Positions 1 through 8,663 of a stretch of 64,000 nucleotides of DNA are shown here, piece by piece (the stretch's first letter is position 1; the number at the start of each line of letters is the position of its first letter). Source of the DNA: Porticoccaceae bacterium (GTDB taxonomy: Bacteria > Pseudomonadota > Gammaproteobacteria > Pseudomonadales > Porticoccaceae); the NCBI GenBank assembly GCA_029250825.1, contig JAQXEN010000050.1:157264-221263 (forward strand), given 5' to 3'. A program made the position numbers and the translations under genes. The notes below the pieces were generated by a model. The model did no database searches. It saw nothing but the letters and a program-made list of their open reading frames with translations, and was not told the DNA's origin.

Positions 1-208
1 TGCCCAGGCTGGCTGGGAAACGGTTCTCAACCGTCGTGGCACCACCTGGCGCAAGCTGGATCCGAGTATTCAAGAGTCCACCACCCGTGACAACGTGGCC
101 GCTCTGCTGGTGGAGCATCCAGCAATGATCAAACGCCCCGTATTAGATGTGGCAGGCGCGATCACAATTGGCTTTAAAGCCGAGCACTACCAAAGCATTT
201 TTAATTAA
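1..208 (+). CDS. ArsC/Spx-family (YffB-like) protein, 3' end only
   Basis: The window opens inside a reading frame (codons from base 2) that ends at TAA 206-208. The visible 68 residues include NRRGTTWRKLD and later VEHPAMIKRPVLD, the C-terminal signature of the ArsC-like/YffB thioredoxin-fold family. The catalytic N-terminal Cys lies outside the window, so activity cannot be judged. The gene ends 28 bp before dapD. YffB next to dapD is a common gammaproteobacterial arrangement (established knowledge), and the two are probably co-transcribed. The physiological substrate of YffB proteins is uncertain; arsenate reductase should not be assumed. Confidence 0.85.
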   Translation, partial: AQAGWETVLNRRGTTWRKLDPSIQESTTRDNVAALLVEHPAMIKRPVLDVAGAITIGFKAEHYQSIFN

Positions 209-236
209 TTATTTAGATCAACAAAAGAGAACTAGC

Positions 237-1259
237 ATGAGTAATTTGTACAGTTTCGCCATTGGCGTCGGCAGCAAGAATTCAAAAGGCGAATGGTTGG
301 AGGTGTTTTATCCGCAGCCGCTGTTGCAGCCAGAACAGACTCTGAGAGATATTTTCGCAGTGACGCTGGGATTGACCGATGGAGATTTAGAGCCCAGTGT
401 CGAGCAATTGGCCGCCCTGCAATCGGCACTCAAGCAAAATGGTTACTCGGATATGGCCGACAGCGTTGCATCACTGGCCGCCTCAAGTCGCCCAGTGGTC
501 GCTGTCGCCTTTGCCGAAAACACTGCACCCACTTCCGTGCCTCAGGGCTACCTCAAGCTGCACCTGCTATCTCACCGACTGGTGAAACCTCATGGTACAG
601 ATCTTACCGGCATTTTCGGTGTATTAAAGAACTGCGCCTGGACCAATGTTGGCGCAATCGATATCGAAGAGCTGCCCGCCCGCCAGTTAGAAGCGCGTCT
701 GGCTGGTCAGCCAATCTCAGTGGACTGTGTGGATAAATTCCCCAAAATGGTGGACTACGTAGTCCCCAGCGGTCTGCGTATTGCCGATACCTCGCGAGTC
801 CGTCTCGGCGCCTATGTGGGCGAAGGCACCACCGTGATGCACGAGGGCTTTATTAACTTTAATGCCGGAACCGAAGGCCCAAATATGATTGAAGGTCGTG
901 TCTCTGCCGGTGTTTTCTGCGGTGCAGGCTCGGATATCGGTGGCGGCGCATCCATTATGGGTACTCTTTCCGGCGGTGGCAGCATGGTGATTTCCATCGG
1001 TGAAAAATGCCTGCTCGGTGCCAATGCTGGCCTCGGCATTCCCCTTGGAGATCGCTGTACTGTTGAAGCCGGTCTGTATATCACTGCGGGCACCATTGTC
1101 ACCATGCTTGACGATCAGAAGCAGGACAGTGGCAAGATGAAAGCGCGAGATCTGGCGGGCAAAAGCGATCTGCTATTTAGACGCAACTCAGTGAGTGGCG
1201 CGGTCGAATGCCTGACTAATAAGAGCGCCGTGGAACTGAACGCTGCGCTTCACGCTTAA
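237..1259 (+). CDS. dapD: 2,3,4,5-tetrahydropyridine-2,6-dicarboxylate N-succinyltransferase
   Basis: This is the DapD acyltransferase of the succinylase branch of lysine/meso-diaminopimelate synthesis; it transfers succinyl from succinyl-CoA to tetrahydrodipicolinate in the cytoplasm. The 340-residue product matches the longer Pseudomonas-type DapD. The C-terminal half carries glycine/hexapeptide left-handed beta-helix repeats (residues about 200-300, e.g. GRVSAGVFCGAGSDIGGGAS and SIGEKCLLGANAGLGIPLG). The frame is open upstream to base 147, but the ATG at 237 is chosen because the product then begins MSNLYSFAIGVG, as in homologues; AAAAGAGAA lies just upstream. It follows the ArsC-like gene closely and is followed by a terminator. 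Confidence 0.95.
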   Translation: MSNLYSFAIGVGSKNSKGEWLEVFYPQPLLQPEQTLRDIFAVTLGLTDGDLEPSVEQLAALQSALKQNGYSDMADSVASLAASSRPVVAVAFAENTAPTSVPQGYLKLHLLSHRLVKPHGTDLTGIFGVLKNCAWTNVGAIDIEELPARQLEARLAGQPISVDCVDKFPKMVDYVVPSGLRIADTSRVRLGAYVGEGTTVMHEGFINFNAGTEGPNMIEGRVSAGVFCGAGSDIGGGASIMGTLSGGGSMVISIGEKCLLGANAGLGIPLGDRCTVEAGLYITAGTIVTMLDDQKQDSGKMKARDLAGKSDLLFRRNSVSGAVECLTNKSAVELNAALHA

Positions 1260-1303
1260 GCCTGCGTTTAAAGCAGGTTTAAACCCAGAGTAAAAAAAAG
1301 CAT

Positions 1304-1341
1304 AAAAAATGGCGGGGAGTTTTGTTCCTCGCCATTTTTTT
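1304..1341. terminator. Rho-independent terminator, probably bidirectional
   Basis: The 10-bp stem ATGGCGGGGA (1309-1318) pairs with TCCTCGCCAT (1326-1335) through one G-T wobble. An A-run lies on the left and a T-run on the right. It separates the convergent dapD and fabG-like genes and can serve both. Confidence 0.85.
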
Positions 1342-1366
1342 GATCTTAATTATTCATCAGAGCTGA

Positions 1367-2704
1367 TTAAGCACCCAAAATACTCTGCCCGCACACTCTC
1401 ACCACATTGCCATTAATACCTGCAGCCTGTGGGCTAACAAAAAAGCCAATCACTTCCGCCACATCAATAGGTAGACCGCCCTGACCCAATGAAGAAAGCC
1501 TGCGCCCCATCTGTCGCGTGACAAAGGGAATCGCTGCAGTCATCTGGGTTTCAATAAAGCCTGGGGCTACCGCATTAATGGTGATACCGCGAGCGGCACA
1601 GGATGCTGCAGAGGTCTCGACCATGCCAATCACCGCGGACTTAGAAAAGGCATAATTGGTCTGTCCAACATTGCCAGCAATACCACTGATCGAGGCCACA
1701 CCAACAATCTTGCCGCCATTATCGAGCAGCTCAGTTTCCAGCAGCGCGGCATTAATCCGTTGCACACTGCCCAAGTTCACCTGCATCAACATATTCCACT
1801 GGTGGTCTGTCATGCGCGATAACATTTTATCTCTGGTCACCCCGGCATTGTGAATAATGCCATGCAGAGACGCAGTCTGAGCGGAACAAAAATTGCGCAG
1901 AATAGGGGCCGCGCCGTCACTGGTGATATCCAGAGGCAGCGCCACTCCCCCCAGTCGCTCCATCGCCTGGACAAGCTCTTGTTCCGCCTGGGGTACATCG
2001 ACACCAATTACTGTGGCGCCATCCCGTGACAACACCTCGGCAATGGCCAGACCGATACCCCGGGCGGCACCCGTAACAACCAGTGTCTTGCCCGCTAATG
2101 GCCGCTGCCAGTCCGCTTCCATAGAGGCAACGGGGGCATTCGTCCTTAATATCTGCGCATTCATAAAGGCCGAGCCGGCAGAGAGCAAAAAGCGGATAGC
2201 CGCCTCGATAGCAGCATCGCCGCCCTTATTAACCAATAACAAATTGGCCGTGGATCCATTGCGGCCTATCTCTTTGGCCAGGGATTTAATAAAACCATGC
2301 AGACCACGCTGCACAGCACCCTGCTCTGGATTTTCGGCGGCACTGGGTTCTAAGCCGATAACAATTACTCGACCGCAGGAGGGCAGTGACTTTATCTGCT
2401 GATTAAAAAATTCGTATAGTTCCGCACTTTGGTCTGCAGTGGCAATGCCCGAGGCATCAAAAATAAGGTGACGTTTTTCCGTTGCGAGAGGGTCGCTGAG
2501 TTCCATGGCCGTGCCCTGTAAAAGGGATCCAATTTGATCGGCAAATACTGCACCCAAGCTCGCCCCTACCAATACCCGCCCACTCAGGTGATGGGGTAGC
2601 TCCGGATTCTCGCGCCTTAAGGTGACAGGTTCTGGAAGCCCCATAGCGGAAAAGAGCTTTTTGCCCAGGGCCGAGTTGGCAAGTTCCAAATAGGTATCAG
2701 ACAT
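1367..2704 (-). CDS. High-molecular-weight FabG-type 3-oxoacyl reductase
   Basis: A 445-residue short-chain dehydrogenase with a long N-terminal extension, as in mycobacterial FabG4. Residues 1 to about 200 form a degenerate Rossmann-like domain without a clear nucleotide motif. Residues 205-445 are a complete SDR: TGAARGIG at 211-218, HNAG near 285, serines in GVASISG (335-341) and Tyr351-x3-Lys355 (YAFSK). The expected reaction is NAD(P)H-dependent reduction of 3-oxoacyl-CoA/ACP or its reverse. An AGGGAAA ribosome site precedes ATG 2704. The gene is divergent from a FadA2/FadI-like thiolase at 2898, the same partnership seen around Rv0242c/Rv0243 in mycobacteria, which suggests joint beta-ketoacyl processing. 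Confidence 0.85.
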   Translation of the reverse strand: MSDTYLELANSALGKKLFSAMGLPEPVTLRRENPELPHHLSGRVLVGASLGAVFADQIGSLLQGTAMELSDPLATEKRHLIFDASGIATADQSAELYEFFNQQIKSLPSCGRVIVIGLEPSAAENPEQGAVQRGLHGFIKSLAKEIGRNGSTANLLLVNKGGDAAIEAAIRFLLSAGSAFMNAQILRTNAPVASMEADWQRPLAGKTLVVTGAARGIGLAIAEVLSRDGATVIGVDVPQAEQELVQAMERLGGVALPLDITSDGAAPILRNFCSAQTASLHGIIHNAGVTRDKMLSRMTDHQWNMLMQVNLGSVQRINAALLETELLDNGGKIVGVASISGIAGNVGQTNYAFSKSAVIGMVETSAASCAARGITINAVAPGFIETQMTAAIPFVTRQMGRRLSSLGQGGLPIDVAEVIGFFVSPQAAGINGNVVRVCGQSILGA

Positions 2705-2897
2705 TGTTGTTTCCCTAAATCAAAAATATATAGCCTGTATTCTACCTACGGTCTGCTTAATAGGATTGACCGCAATGACAGTATTTTAGATTATTAGAGT
2801 CATTGGCTTATGCCGCCTAATCACCTATTCTGGAGCTTATTAGTCGGCACTCCACAATAAATCCACAACAACTCAACATTAAAACTGGAAATCCAAT

Positions 2898-4178
2898 ATG
2901 ACCATGATTCGCAAAGTAGCTATTGTCGGCGGAAGTCGAATTCCCTTTGTTCGCAGCAATACTGCCTATAGCGACGCCAGCAATATGGAAATGCTCACCG
3001 CCGCCTTAAAAGGTCTGGTGCTGCGTTTTGATCTAGAGGGTGAACGTCTTGGGGAAGTCGCCGCCGGCGCTGTAATGAAGCATTCTAGAGATTTTAATTT
3101 GGCTCGAGAAGCCACTCTGGACTCAGGTCTGTCTCTGCAAACCCCAGCCTATGATGTGCAGCAGGCCTGTGGCACCGGTCTTGAAGCCGCTATCTTGGTG
3201 GGCAATAAAATTGCTCTGGGGCAAATTGATTCGGGGATTGCCGGGGGCACCGACACCGCTAGCGATGCACCCATCGCCCTCAATGAAAAATATCGCAAAA
3301 TGATCCTGCGCTTAAACCGCGCCAAAACCTTGGGGCAGCGCTTGAAAGTACTGGCCAGCGTCAGGCCCAGCTTTATGGTGCCCGCCATACCCGCCAATGC
3401 CGAGCCGCGCACTGGACTGTCTATGGGCCAGCACTGTGAGTTAATGGTTAAGGAATGGGGAGTGAGCCGTGAAGACCAGGATCAGCTTACCTACAACAGC
3501 CATCAAAATTTAATAGCCGCCTATAACCGCGGATTTTTTGATGATCTGATTCAACCGTTTAAGGGTGTTAGCCGCGATGGCATTATGCGCGATACGCCAC
3601 TGGAGAAGCTGGCCAAACTCAAGCCCGCCTATGACCGGGAAAACGGCACCTTGACCGCCGCAAACTCCACCACTCTCACTGATGGTGCCGCTGCTGTGCT
3701 GCTGGCTAGCGAAGAATGGGCGACCCTGCGCAACCTGCCAATTCAGGCTTATATCACTCATAGCGAAGTGGCTGCAGTGGATTTCTACACTGAGGGTCAG
3801 CAGAGTGAAGGCCTGCTTATGGCCCCAGCGTACGCAGTGCCAAGAATGCTAGCCCGGGCTGGCCTTACATTACAGGATTTCGATTTCTATGAGATTCACG
3901 AAGCCTTCGCCGCTCAGACTCTATGCACAATGAAAGCCTGGGAAGATGAAGATTTCTGTAAAAACAAACTGGGACTAGATGGCGCACTGGGCAGCATTGA
4001 TCGTTCAAAGCTCAATGTAAATGGCTCCAGCGTCGCCACCGGCCACCCCTTCGCCGCAACCGGACCACGAATACTGGCGACACTGGCAAAGCTGCTGGAG
4101 CAGAGAGGTTCTGGGCGTGGACTGATTTCAATCTGTGCTGCTGGCGGTCAGGGCGTTACCGCCATTATTGAACGCTGA
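2898..4178 (+). CDS. Acetyl-CoA C-acyltransferase (FadI/FadA2-like thiolase)
   Basis: A 426-residue degradative thiolase that would cleave 3-ketoacyl-CoA with CoA. The nucleophile Cys91 lies in QQACGTGLEA; the His motif NVNGSSVATGHPFAATGPR and the second catalytic Cys in CAAGGQGV are near the C-terminus. Two in-frame ATGs (2898 and 2904) are possible; 2898 is preceded by GGAAA at suitable distance. It is longer than the 393-residue thiolase at 10906 and belongs to the FadI/trifunctional-beta-like group. It shares a 193-bp divergent promoter region with the FabG-like gene and is followed by a strong terminator. Confidence 0.88.
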   Translation: MTMIRKVAIVGGSRIPFVRSNTAYSDASNMEMLTAALKGLVLRFDLEGERLGEVAAGAVMKHSRDFNLAREATLDSGLSLQTPAYDVQQACGTGLEAAILVGNKIALGQIDSGIAGGTDTASDAPIALNEKYRKMILRLNRAKTLGQRLKVLASVRPSFMVPAIPANAEPRTGLSMGQHCELMVKEWGVSREDQDQLTYNSHQNLIAAYNRGFFDDLIQPFKGVSRDGIMRDTPLEKLAKLKPAYDRENGTLTAANSTTLTDGAAAVLLASEEWATLRNLPIQAYITHSEVAAVDFYTEGQQSEGLLMAPAYAVPRMLARAGLTLQDFDFYEIHEAFAAQTLCTMKAWEDEDFCKNKLGLDGALGSIDRSKLNVNGSSVATGHPFAATGPRILATLAKLLEQRGSGRGLISICAAGGQGVTAIIER

Positions 4179-4203
4179 TTGCGGGTTTAAATCCCCGGTA
4201 CTC

Positions 4204-4239
4204 AAAGACCTCAGAATTTCTATTCTGGGGTCTTTTTTT
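4204..4239 (+). terminator. Rho-independent terminator of the thiolase gene
   Basis: AAAGACCTCAGA (4204-4215) pairs with TCTGGGGTCTTT (4224-4235) with one wobble and is followed by more T residues. It lies 26 bp after the stop codon. Confidence 0.85.
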
Positions 4240-4322
4240 GTCTGAAATATATCGCGGTAAAGGTGTTTAAGCCGGTTTTTGGCGCCGGGAACTCTGGGCA
4301 GAGACCGACTTTTTAAGGCACC

Positions 4323-4362
4323 AAAAAAAACGGGTAGATCCAAAGAATCCACCCGTTTTAAC
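4323..4362. terminator. Second hairpin, probably a bidirectional terminator
   Basis: An A-run, CGGGT-x-GAT and its imperfect complement ending ACCCG, then TTTT. It probably ends leftward transcription from the alpha/beta hydrolase gene or backs up the thiolase terminator. Confidence 0.55.
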
Positions 4363-4660
4363 TTTTGCCCTACATTGCATTATTCTTATTGTTTTTGGTA
4401 ATGCCCCTCTGAGATCATTGGTTTTCTTGGTAGCCTCTTAGCGGACTATCTCAAGTCGAAACCAATCCTGCATGTGTTTAAGATAACGCCTCAAGAACGG
4501 TTAAACTTTGGCAACTGTGCCACCAATATGCTTATTGGTGCCAAGGTGCAAACTTTGCAATTGCATCACAGTCTCTGTGCCCCGCCACTGCCTCTCTACT
4601 GCCACAACAGCACCCCAACACTACCAGCCTCGCCCCGCTTAACATGCAAAACCGACCGTT
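4363..4660. other. Gene-free stretch between convergent genes
   Basis: No credible gene is seen; a 66-codon frame here has no family likeness and no ribosome site. The only structure noticed is a perfect 8-bp palindrome, CACCAATA (4521-4528) with TATTGGTG (4533-4540) around a TGCT loop, with no T-tract after it. Confidence 0.5.
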
Positions 4661-5560
4661 TTAAGCCTCTATAGCGCTGTTCTTCGCAATCAGGTCGGCG
4701 AAGGTCTCAAGCAGCGCCTTTGGCAGGGTGTGGCCCATACCCTCAAAACGCACAAGCTCTGCATGGGCAATATGCTTTGCCGTATCAATACCGCCGCTCA
4801 CTGGCACCAACACATCCTGATTGCCATGAATAATCAATGTGGGCGCCTTAATCGATTGCAGCAGGGCTAGGCGACTTGGGGATGTTCTGATGGCGCTGAT
4901 CTGGCGCATATAACCGGCGGGATTATTCGAGCGCTGATGCTCGGCAATTACCTGTTTGCGAATCTCATCATCAGTCATGGGATAGGCCGGGCCGCTAAGC
5001 ATCTGCCAGATTTCCACGGCGATATCCAAGGGGGTTTTATCCTTTGACGAGGGTTGCAGCATTTTCAAGTTAACCTTGAGCGACGCCTCCCCTTTGCCCC
5101 GCTCACCGCTAGTGGACATAATCGAGGTCAAAGAGTGCACCCGATCCGGATAGCGACCGGCCACAATTTGGCTGATCATACCGCCCATGGACATACCCAC
5201 CAGGTGGGCTGCGGGAATCTCCAGTGCATCCAACAGCCCTACAGTATCCGCAGCCATATCGTCTAAGTTATAAGGCGCAGCGACCGGAATACCAAAGTAA
5301 GACCTGAGTAGCAGACGAAAGAAACCCGGCGCTCTAGCACCTTTAAGTTTGTCGCTGAGGCCAATATCACGGTTATCAAAACGGATAACGCGAAACCCTC
5401 GGTCAACCAAATGCTGGCACAGTTCTAGGGGCCAGCGCACTAGCTGGTTATAGAGCCCTGCAACCAGAACAATCGCCGGATCCTCTGGATTACCAAAGGA
5501 TTCATAGGCAATTGTCAGCCCATTGCATTGAGCATATTGGGTATTCCCTGCTTCAATCAT
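4661..5560 (-). CDS. Alpha/beta-fold hydrolase
   Basis: A 299-residue cytoplasmic alpha/beta hydrolase. The nucleophile elbow is GMSMGG with Ser124; the likely acid Asp lies in HGNQDVLVP (about 245-253) and the base His in GMGHTLP near the C-terminus. DNRDIGLSDK (about 62-71) is typical of the esterase/epoxide-hydrolase-like branch. An AAGGTGAG ribosome site precedes the ATG. It lies 34 bp downstream of fadD on the same strand, so it is probably co-transcribed and may release acids that FadD then activates. The substrate cannot be read from sequence. Confidence 0.82.
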   Translation of the reverse strand: MIEAGNTQYAQCNGLTIAYESFGNPEDPAIVLVAGLYNQLVRWPLELCQHLVDRGFRVIRFDNRDIGLSDKLKGARAPGFFRLLLRSYFGIPVAAPYNLDDMAADTVGLLDALEIPAAHLVGMSMGGMISQIVAGRYPDRVHSLTSIMSTSGERGKGEASLKVNLKMLQPSSKDKTPLDIAVEIWQMLSGPAYPMTDDEIRKQVIAEHQRSNNPAGYMRQISAIRTSPSRLALLQSIKAPTLIIHGNQDVLVPVSGGIDTAKHIAHAELVRFEGMGHTLPKALLETFADLIAKNSAIEA

Positions 5561-5594
5561 AAATAACTCACCTTGTTCACGGACTAATTACCGG

Positions 5595-7220
5595 TTAATC
5601 ACGTAACTCTCGACGCAGGATTTTACCCACTGGAGACTTCGGCAACTCATCCATAAAGGCCACATACTTGGGCACTTTATAGGCGGTTAGCTGCTCGCGG
5701 CAGAAGTCTTTTACCTGCTGTTCACTAAGATCGGGGTTGGTGGACACCACAAATAGCTTTACTGCTTCACCGGTTCTGTCGTCCGCAACACCGACTACGG
5801 CACATTCAATAATATCTCCGTGACCATAAACCACATCTTCAATTTCATTGGGGTAGACGTTAAAGCCTGAGACGATCACCATATCTTTTAGCCGATCGAC
5901 AATACTCAGCATGCCGTCTTCGGCCATCAACCCTATATCCCCAGTGCGGAACCAACCATCACCATCAATTGCCTCGGCCGTGGCATCGGGACGATTCCAA
6001 TAACCCTGCATAACATGGGCGCCGCGGGTGCAGATTTCACCGCGCTCGCCAGTGGCAACGCTGTTGCCCTCAGCATCGATTAACTTCACGTCCTGATAGA
6101 GCATTGGCAGACCCACAGTGCCGAGACGACTTTTATCTGGACCATTACAGCTCAGTACCGCGGTTGTTTCAGAGAGCCCATAACCCTCAAACACCTTTGC
6201 CCCGGTGCGTGCTTCCCACTCGTCACCCACCTCTTTAACCAGAGCCGCCCCACCGACAACAATCCCTTTTAATCTTGAGAAATCAATGTCATCAAACTGT
6301 GGATGACGCATCAGCCCCTGCAGTAAGGTGGTGATGCCGGTCATAGTCGTGAGTTGGTGCTGCTTCATGGTGGTCACCATACTGTCGATATCCCGGGCGT
6401 TGGGAATCAACACGGAATGACTACCGCCGACAAAGCCGCCCACTGCATTCATGGTAAAACCAAACACATGATAGAGAGGCATTGGGGCAATCAGTAGATC
6501 CGGCACCGCTTCATCACTGAAATCCACACTCAGCTTGGACATGCGCTGGCCGCCAAAGATATTACCGTGGCTTAAAATAGCCCCTTTAGAGGGGCCGGTG
6601 GTACCGCCGGTGTATTGCAACACAGCCACATCGGCCATAGTGGAGGATATGACGGGTAACTGCTTGCCGGCACCCTTAGCCAGCGCATCGGTGAAGCTAA
6701 CGATCTGAGCGAGGCTACTGGCGGGCAATGGCTGGGGCTGCAGCAGATCGATGGCGCTGGTGGCAATAACCATCTCTACGCCTGTCTGCGGCACTACCTG
6801 TTCGGTAAGTGGCAATAGATCACTGAGCACCACCAAGACCTTGGCGCCTGAGTCATTAAATTGATGTAACTGCTCTCGGGCGGTGTACAGAGGGTTGGTA
6901 TTAACTACCACCAGACCGGCGCGCAAAATACCCCAGATAGCGATGGGAAATTGATTAATATTGGGCAGTTGCACCGCAACACGATCACCTTGCACCAGAC
7001 CGCAATGTTCGACCAAGTAACAGCCAAACTGACGGCTTAACTGCTCAATTTCTTGAAAGCTAAGGGTTTGACCGAGGCAGGTATAGGCTGGACGATCAGC
7101 AAATTTATCGCAGGCGCGATTAAACCCATCAACCAAACTGGTAAATCCATCTTCAGCATTGAGCTCTATAAGTTTCTGCTGAGAAAATGGCAGTTCGGAT
7201 ACGCTAGTAACGTTATTCAT
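5595..7220 (-). CDS. fadD: Long-chain fatty-acid-CoA ligase
   Basis: A 541-residue adenylate-forming acyl-CoA synthetase of the FadD type, which converts fatty acid, ATP and CoA to acyl-CoA at the inner membrane face. The AMP/ATP-binding P-loop YTGGTTGPSKGA is at 203-214. GYGLSETTA, the GDIG segment with DRLKDMVIVSGFNVYPNEIE, and the C-terminal Lys in PVGKILRRELR are all present. The length matches Pseudomonas FadD1/FadD2. The ribosome site is weak (AAGTGA). The downstream hydrolase and the upstream alkyl sulfatase on the same strand suggest a role in using carboxylic acids from ester or sulfate hydrolysis. Confidence 0.9.
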   Translation of the reverse strand: MNNVTSVSELPFSQQKLIELNAEDGFTSLVDGFNRACDKFADRPAYTCLGQTLSFQEIEQLSRQFGCYLVEHCGLVQGDRVAVQLPNINQFPIAIWGILRAGLVVVNTNPLYTAREQLHQFNDSGAKVLVVLSDLLPLTEQVVPQTGVEMVIATSAIDLLQPQPLPASSLAQIVSFTDALAKGAGKQLPVISSTMADVAVLQYTGGTTGPSKGAILSHGNIFGGQRMSKLSVDFSDEAVPDLLIAPMPLYHVFGFTMNAVGGFVGGSHSVLIPNARDIDSMVTTMKQHQLTTMTGITTLLQGLMRHPQFDDIDFSRLKGIVVGGAALVKEVGDEWEARTGAKVFEGYGLSETTAVLSCNGPDKSRLGTVGLPMLYQDVKLIDAEGNSVATGERGEICTRGAHVMQGYWNRPDATAEAIDGDGWFRTGDIGLMAEDGMLSIVDRLKDMVIVSGFNVYPNEIEDVVYGHGDIIECAVVGVADDRTGEAVKLFVVSTNPDLSEQQVKDFCREQLTAYKVPKYVAFMDELPKSPVGKILRRELRD

Positions 7221-7368
7221 AGTATTTCACTTTTATTTTTATAATTAATTTTTTTGCTGCTGTGGTGATGCTTGTTCAACAGCGCAACCCCTAATTTGTA
7301 ACAACTAACCCTCACTCCAATTTTTTCTCCCCCAAAATTTACTGCTTTTTTAGGCCATTTTGACCCTG

Positions 7369-8574
7369 CTATGGTGCCACATTTTGCAGTCTCACAAGCC
7401 CAATCGACTGTTCACCGGAGGCCACATAGAGCAGATAGATCTGGCCATCCACATCGACAAAAATATCCGGATCCCGCAAATCATTAATAGGCTCGACAGT
7501 CTCCCCCCGCAGAGAGGCCTGCACAGGCAGCTTACTGCCCTCCCAGGGCTGTTCACTACGCATTAACTCAGTTGGCTGGGTCGCTATCCAATCGTCCCAG
7601 TCAGAGGACGACAGGCTGACTGTTGAGACCAATAAGCGTTCTGGGGCATCCCCAACCCGAGACCAAACCACCGTCAACTTATCGTCTTGGAGCAGCACTG
7701 CACTGTGTCGCGCATCAATACCGAGCAGAGATTTATCCCGCGGCCGGTAGTCGCCGAGTAATTCGTCGCTGCGGTAGAGAATACCGGGAGCGGCTAAAAA
7801 GTAATATTGGTCGCGATGGACAAAACTGCGCAGATAAACTGCGCCAAGTTGTTGTTCAGTGGTACTAAAGTTGAGACCATCGGTGGATACTGCCACCCCG
7901 CTAACCTGTGAAAGACTGTCGCGCTGACCGTGGAAGAACATCACAATCTTCTGATTGGCCTCATCGATCACCACTTCTGGACTGGCAATATGGGGTTTAA
8001 GACTCTGACTAGCGGCGATACCCCGCTGCCTGCGGATCTCCTGATCCGTCACAATAGCCTGATAGACGGCTAAAATAGAATCTCTAAACAGGTATATGGA
8101 CACCGCATCCCAGAGTTCAGCAAGTCCTTCACCCAAACTTAACTGGGGAATATTATCAGTGGGAAAACCCGACTGATTGAGCGCCAGAGCACCAGGCTCA
8201 TAAATTGACCAGGGACCCTCGATCTGATCCGCGTAGGCGAGGCGAATAAAGTCCCCTTTGTGATGAGAGAAATACAGGTAATAGTTGCCGAGGGGATTCT
8301 CAATCCATTGCGGCACTGCAATCAATGAGGGGCCATTAATATTGCGATAGCCCTGCTGTTGCGCCAACTCTGTCAGTCGCAGACTCATAGCGGCATCAAT
8401 AATCGGGGCATCGCTTATACGCTGCACAGAGAGACTCGCCGGCACTGCCGGTAGGTACTCATAGCGGGGCCACAACCATGCCAGAGTCACTGCCACGATC
8501 AGTGAAAATGCCAGAGACAGATAAATCAGTCCATGAAAAATTCGGCGGACAATAGTGGCTACAGCTTTTAACAT
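7369..8574 (-). CDS. Membrane-anchored beta-propeller (glycosyl-hydrolase-like) protein
   Basis: 401 residues. One N-terminal membrane segment (about 14-37, LIYLSLAFSLIVAVTLAWLW) acts as uncleaved anchor or signal, so the rest probably faces the periplasm. Segments such as NYYLYFSHHKGDFIRLAYAD, GPWSIYEPG and DPDIFVDVDGQIYLLYV resemble blades of five-bladed propellers of GH43/GH32-like proteins. I do not recognise a named family and cannot assign the acidic catalytic triad, so hydrolase activity is only a possibility. It lies between fadD and the alkyl sulfatase gene on the same strand. The ribosome site is weak. Confidence 0.6.
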   Translation of the reverse strand: MLKAVATIVRRIFHGLIYLSLAFSLIVAVTLAWLWPRYEYLPAVPASLSVQRISDAPIIDAAMSLRLTELAQQQGYRNINGPSLIAVPQWIENPLGNYYLYFSHHKGDFIRLAYADQIEGPWSIYEPGALALNQSGFPTDNIPQLSLGEGLAELWDAVSIYLFRDSILAVYQAIVTDQEIRRQRGIAASQSLKPHIASPEVVIDEANQKIVMFFHGQRDSLSQVSGVAVSTDGLNFSTTEQQLGAVYLRSFVHRDQYYFLAAPGILYRSDELLGDYRPRDKSLLGIDARHSAVLLQDDKLTVVWSRVGDAPERLLVSTVSLSSSDWDDWIATQPTELMRSEQPWEGSKLPVQASLRGETVEPINDLRDPDIFVDVDGQIYLLYVASGEQSIGLVRLQNVAP

Positions 8575-8663
8575 AAGTAGATCAACATTCCAGTAAATGG
8601 GCTTTCAACAGAGAGGCCTAAAATCAACAGCCTTCTAACCAACAGCCTTTTAATTAAAAAAAG

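Noticed and set aside
4474..4674. 66-codon frame between the thiolase and hydrolase genes
   Set aside because: No homology, no ribosome site, and it overlaps the hydrolase stop on the opposite strand.
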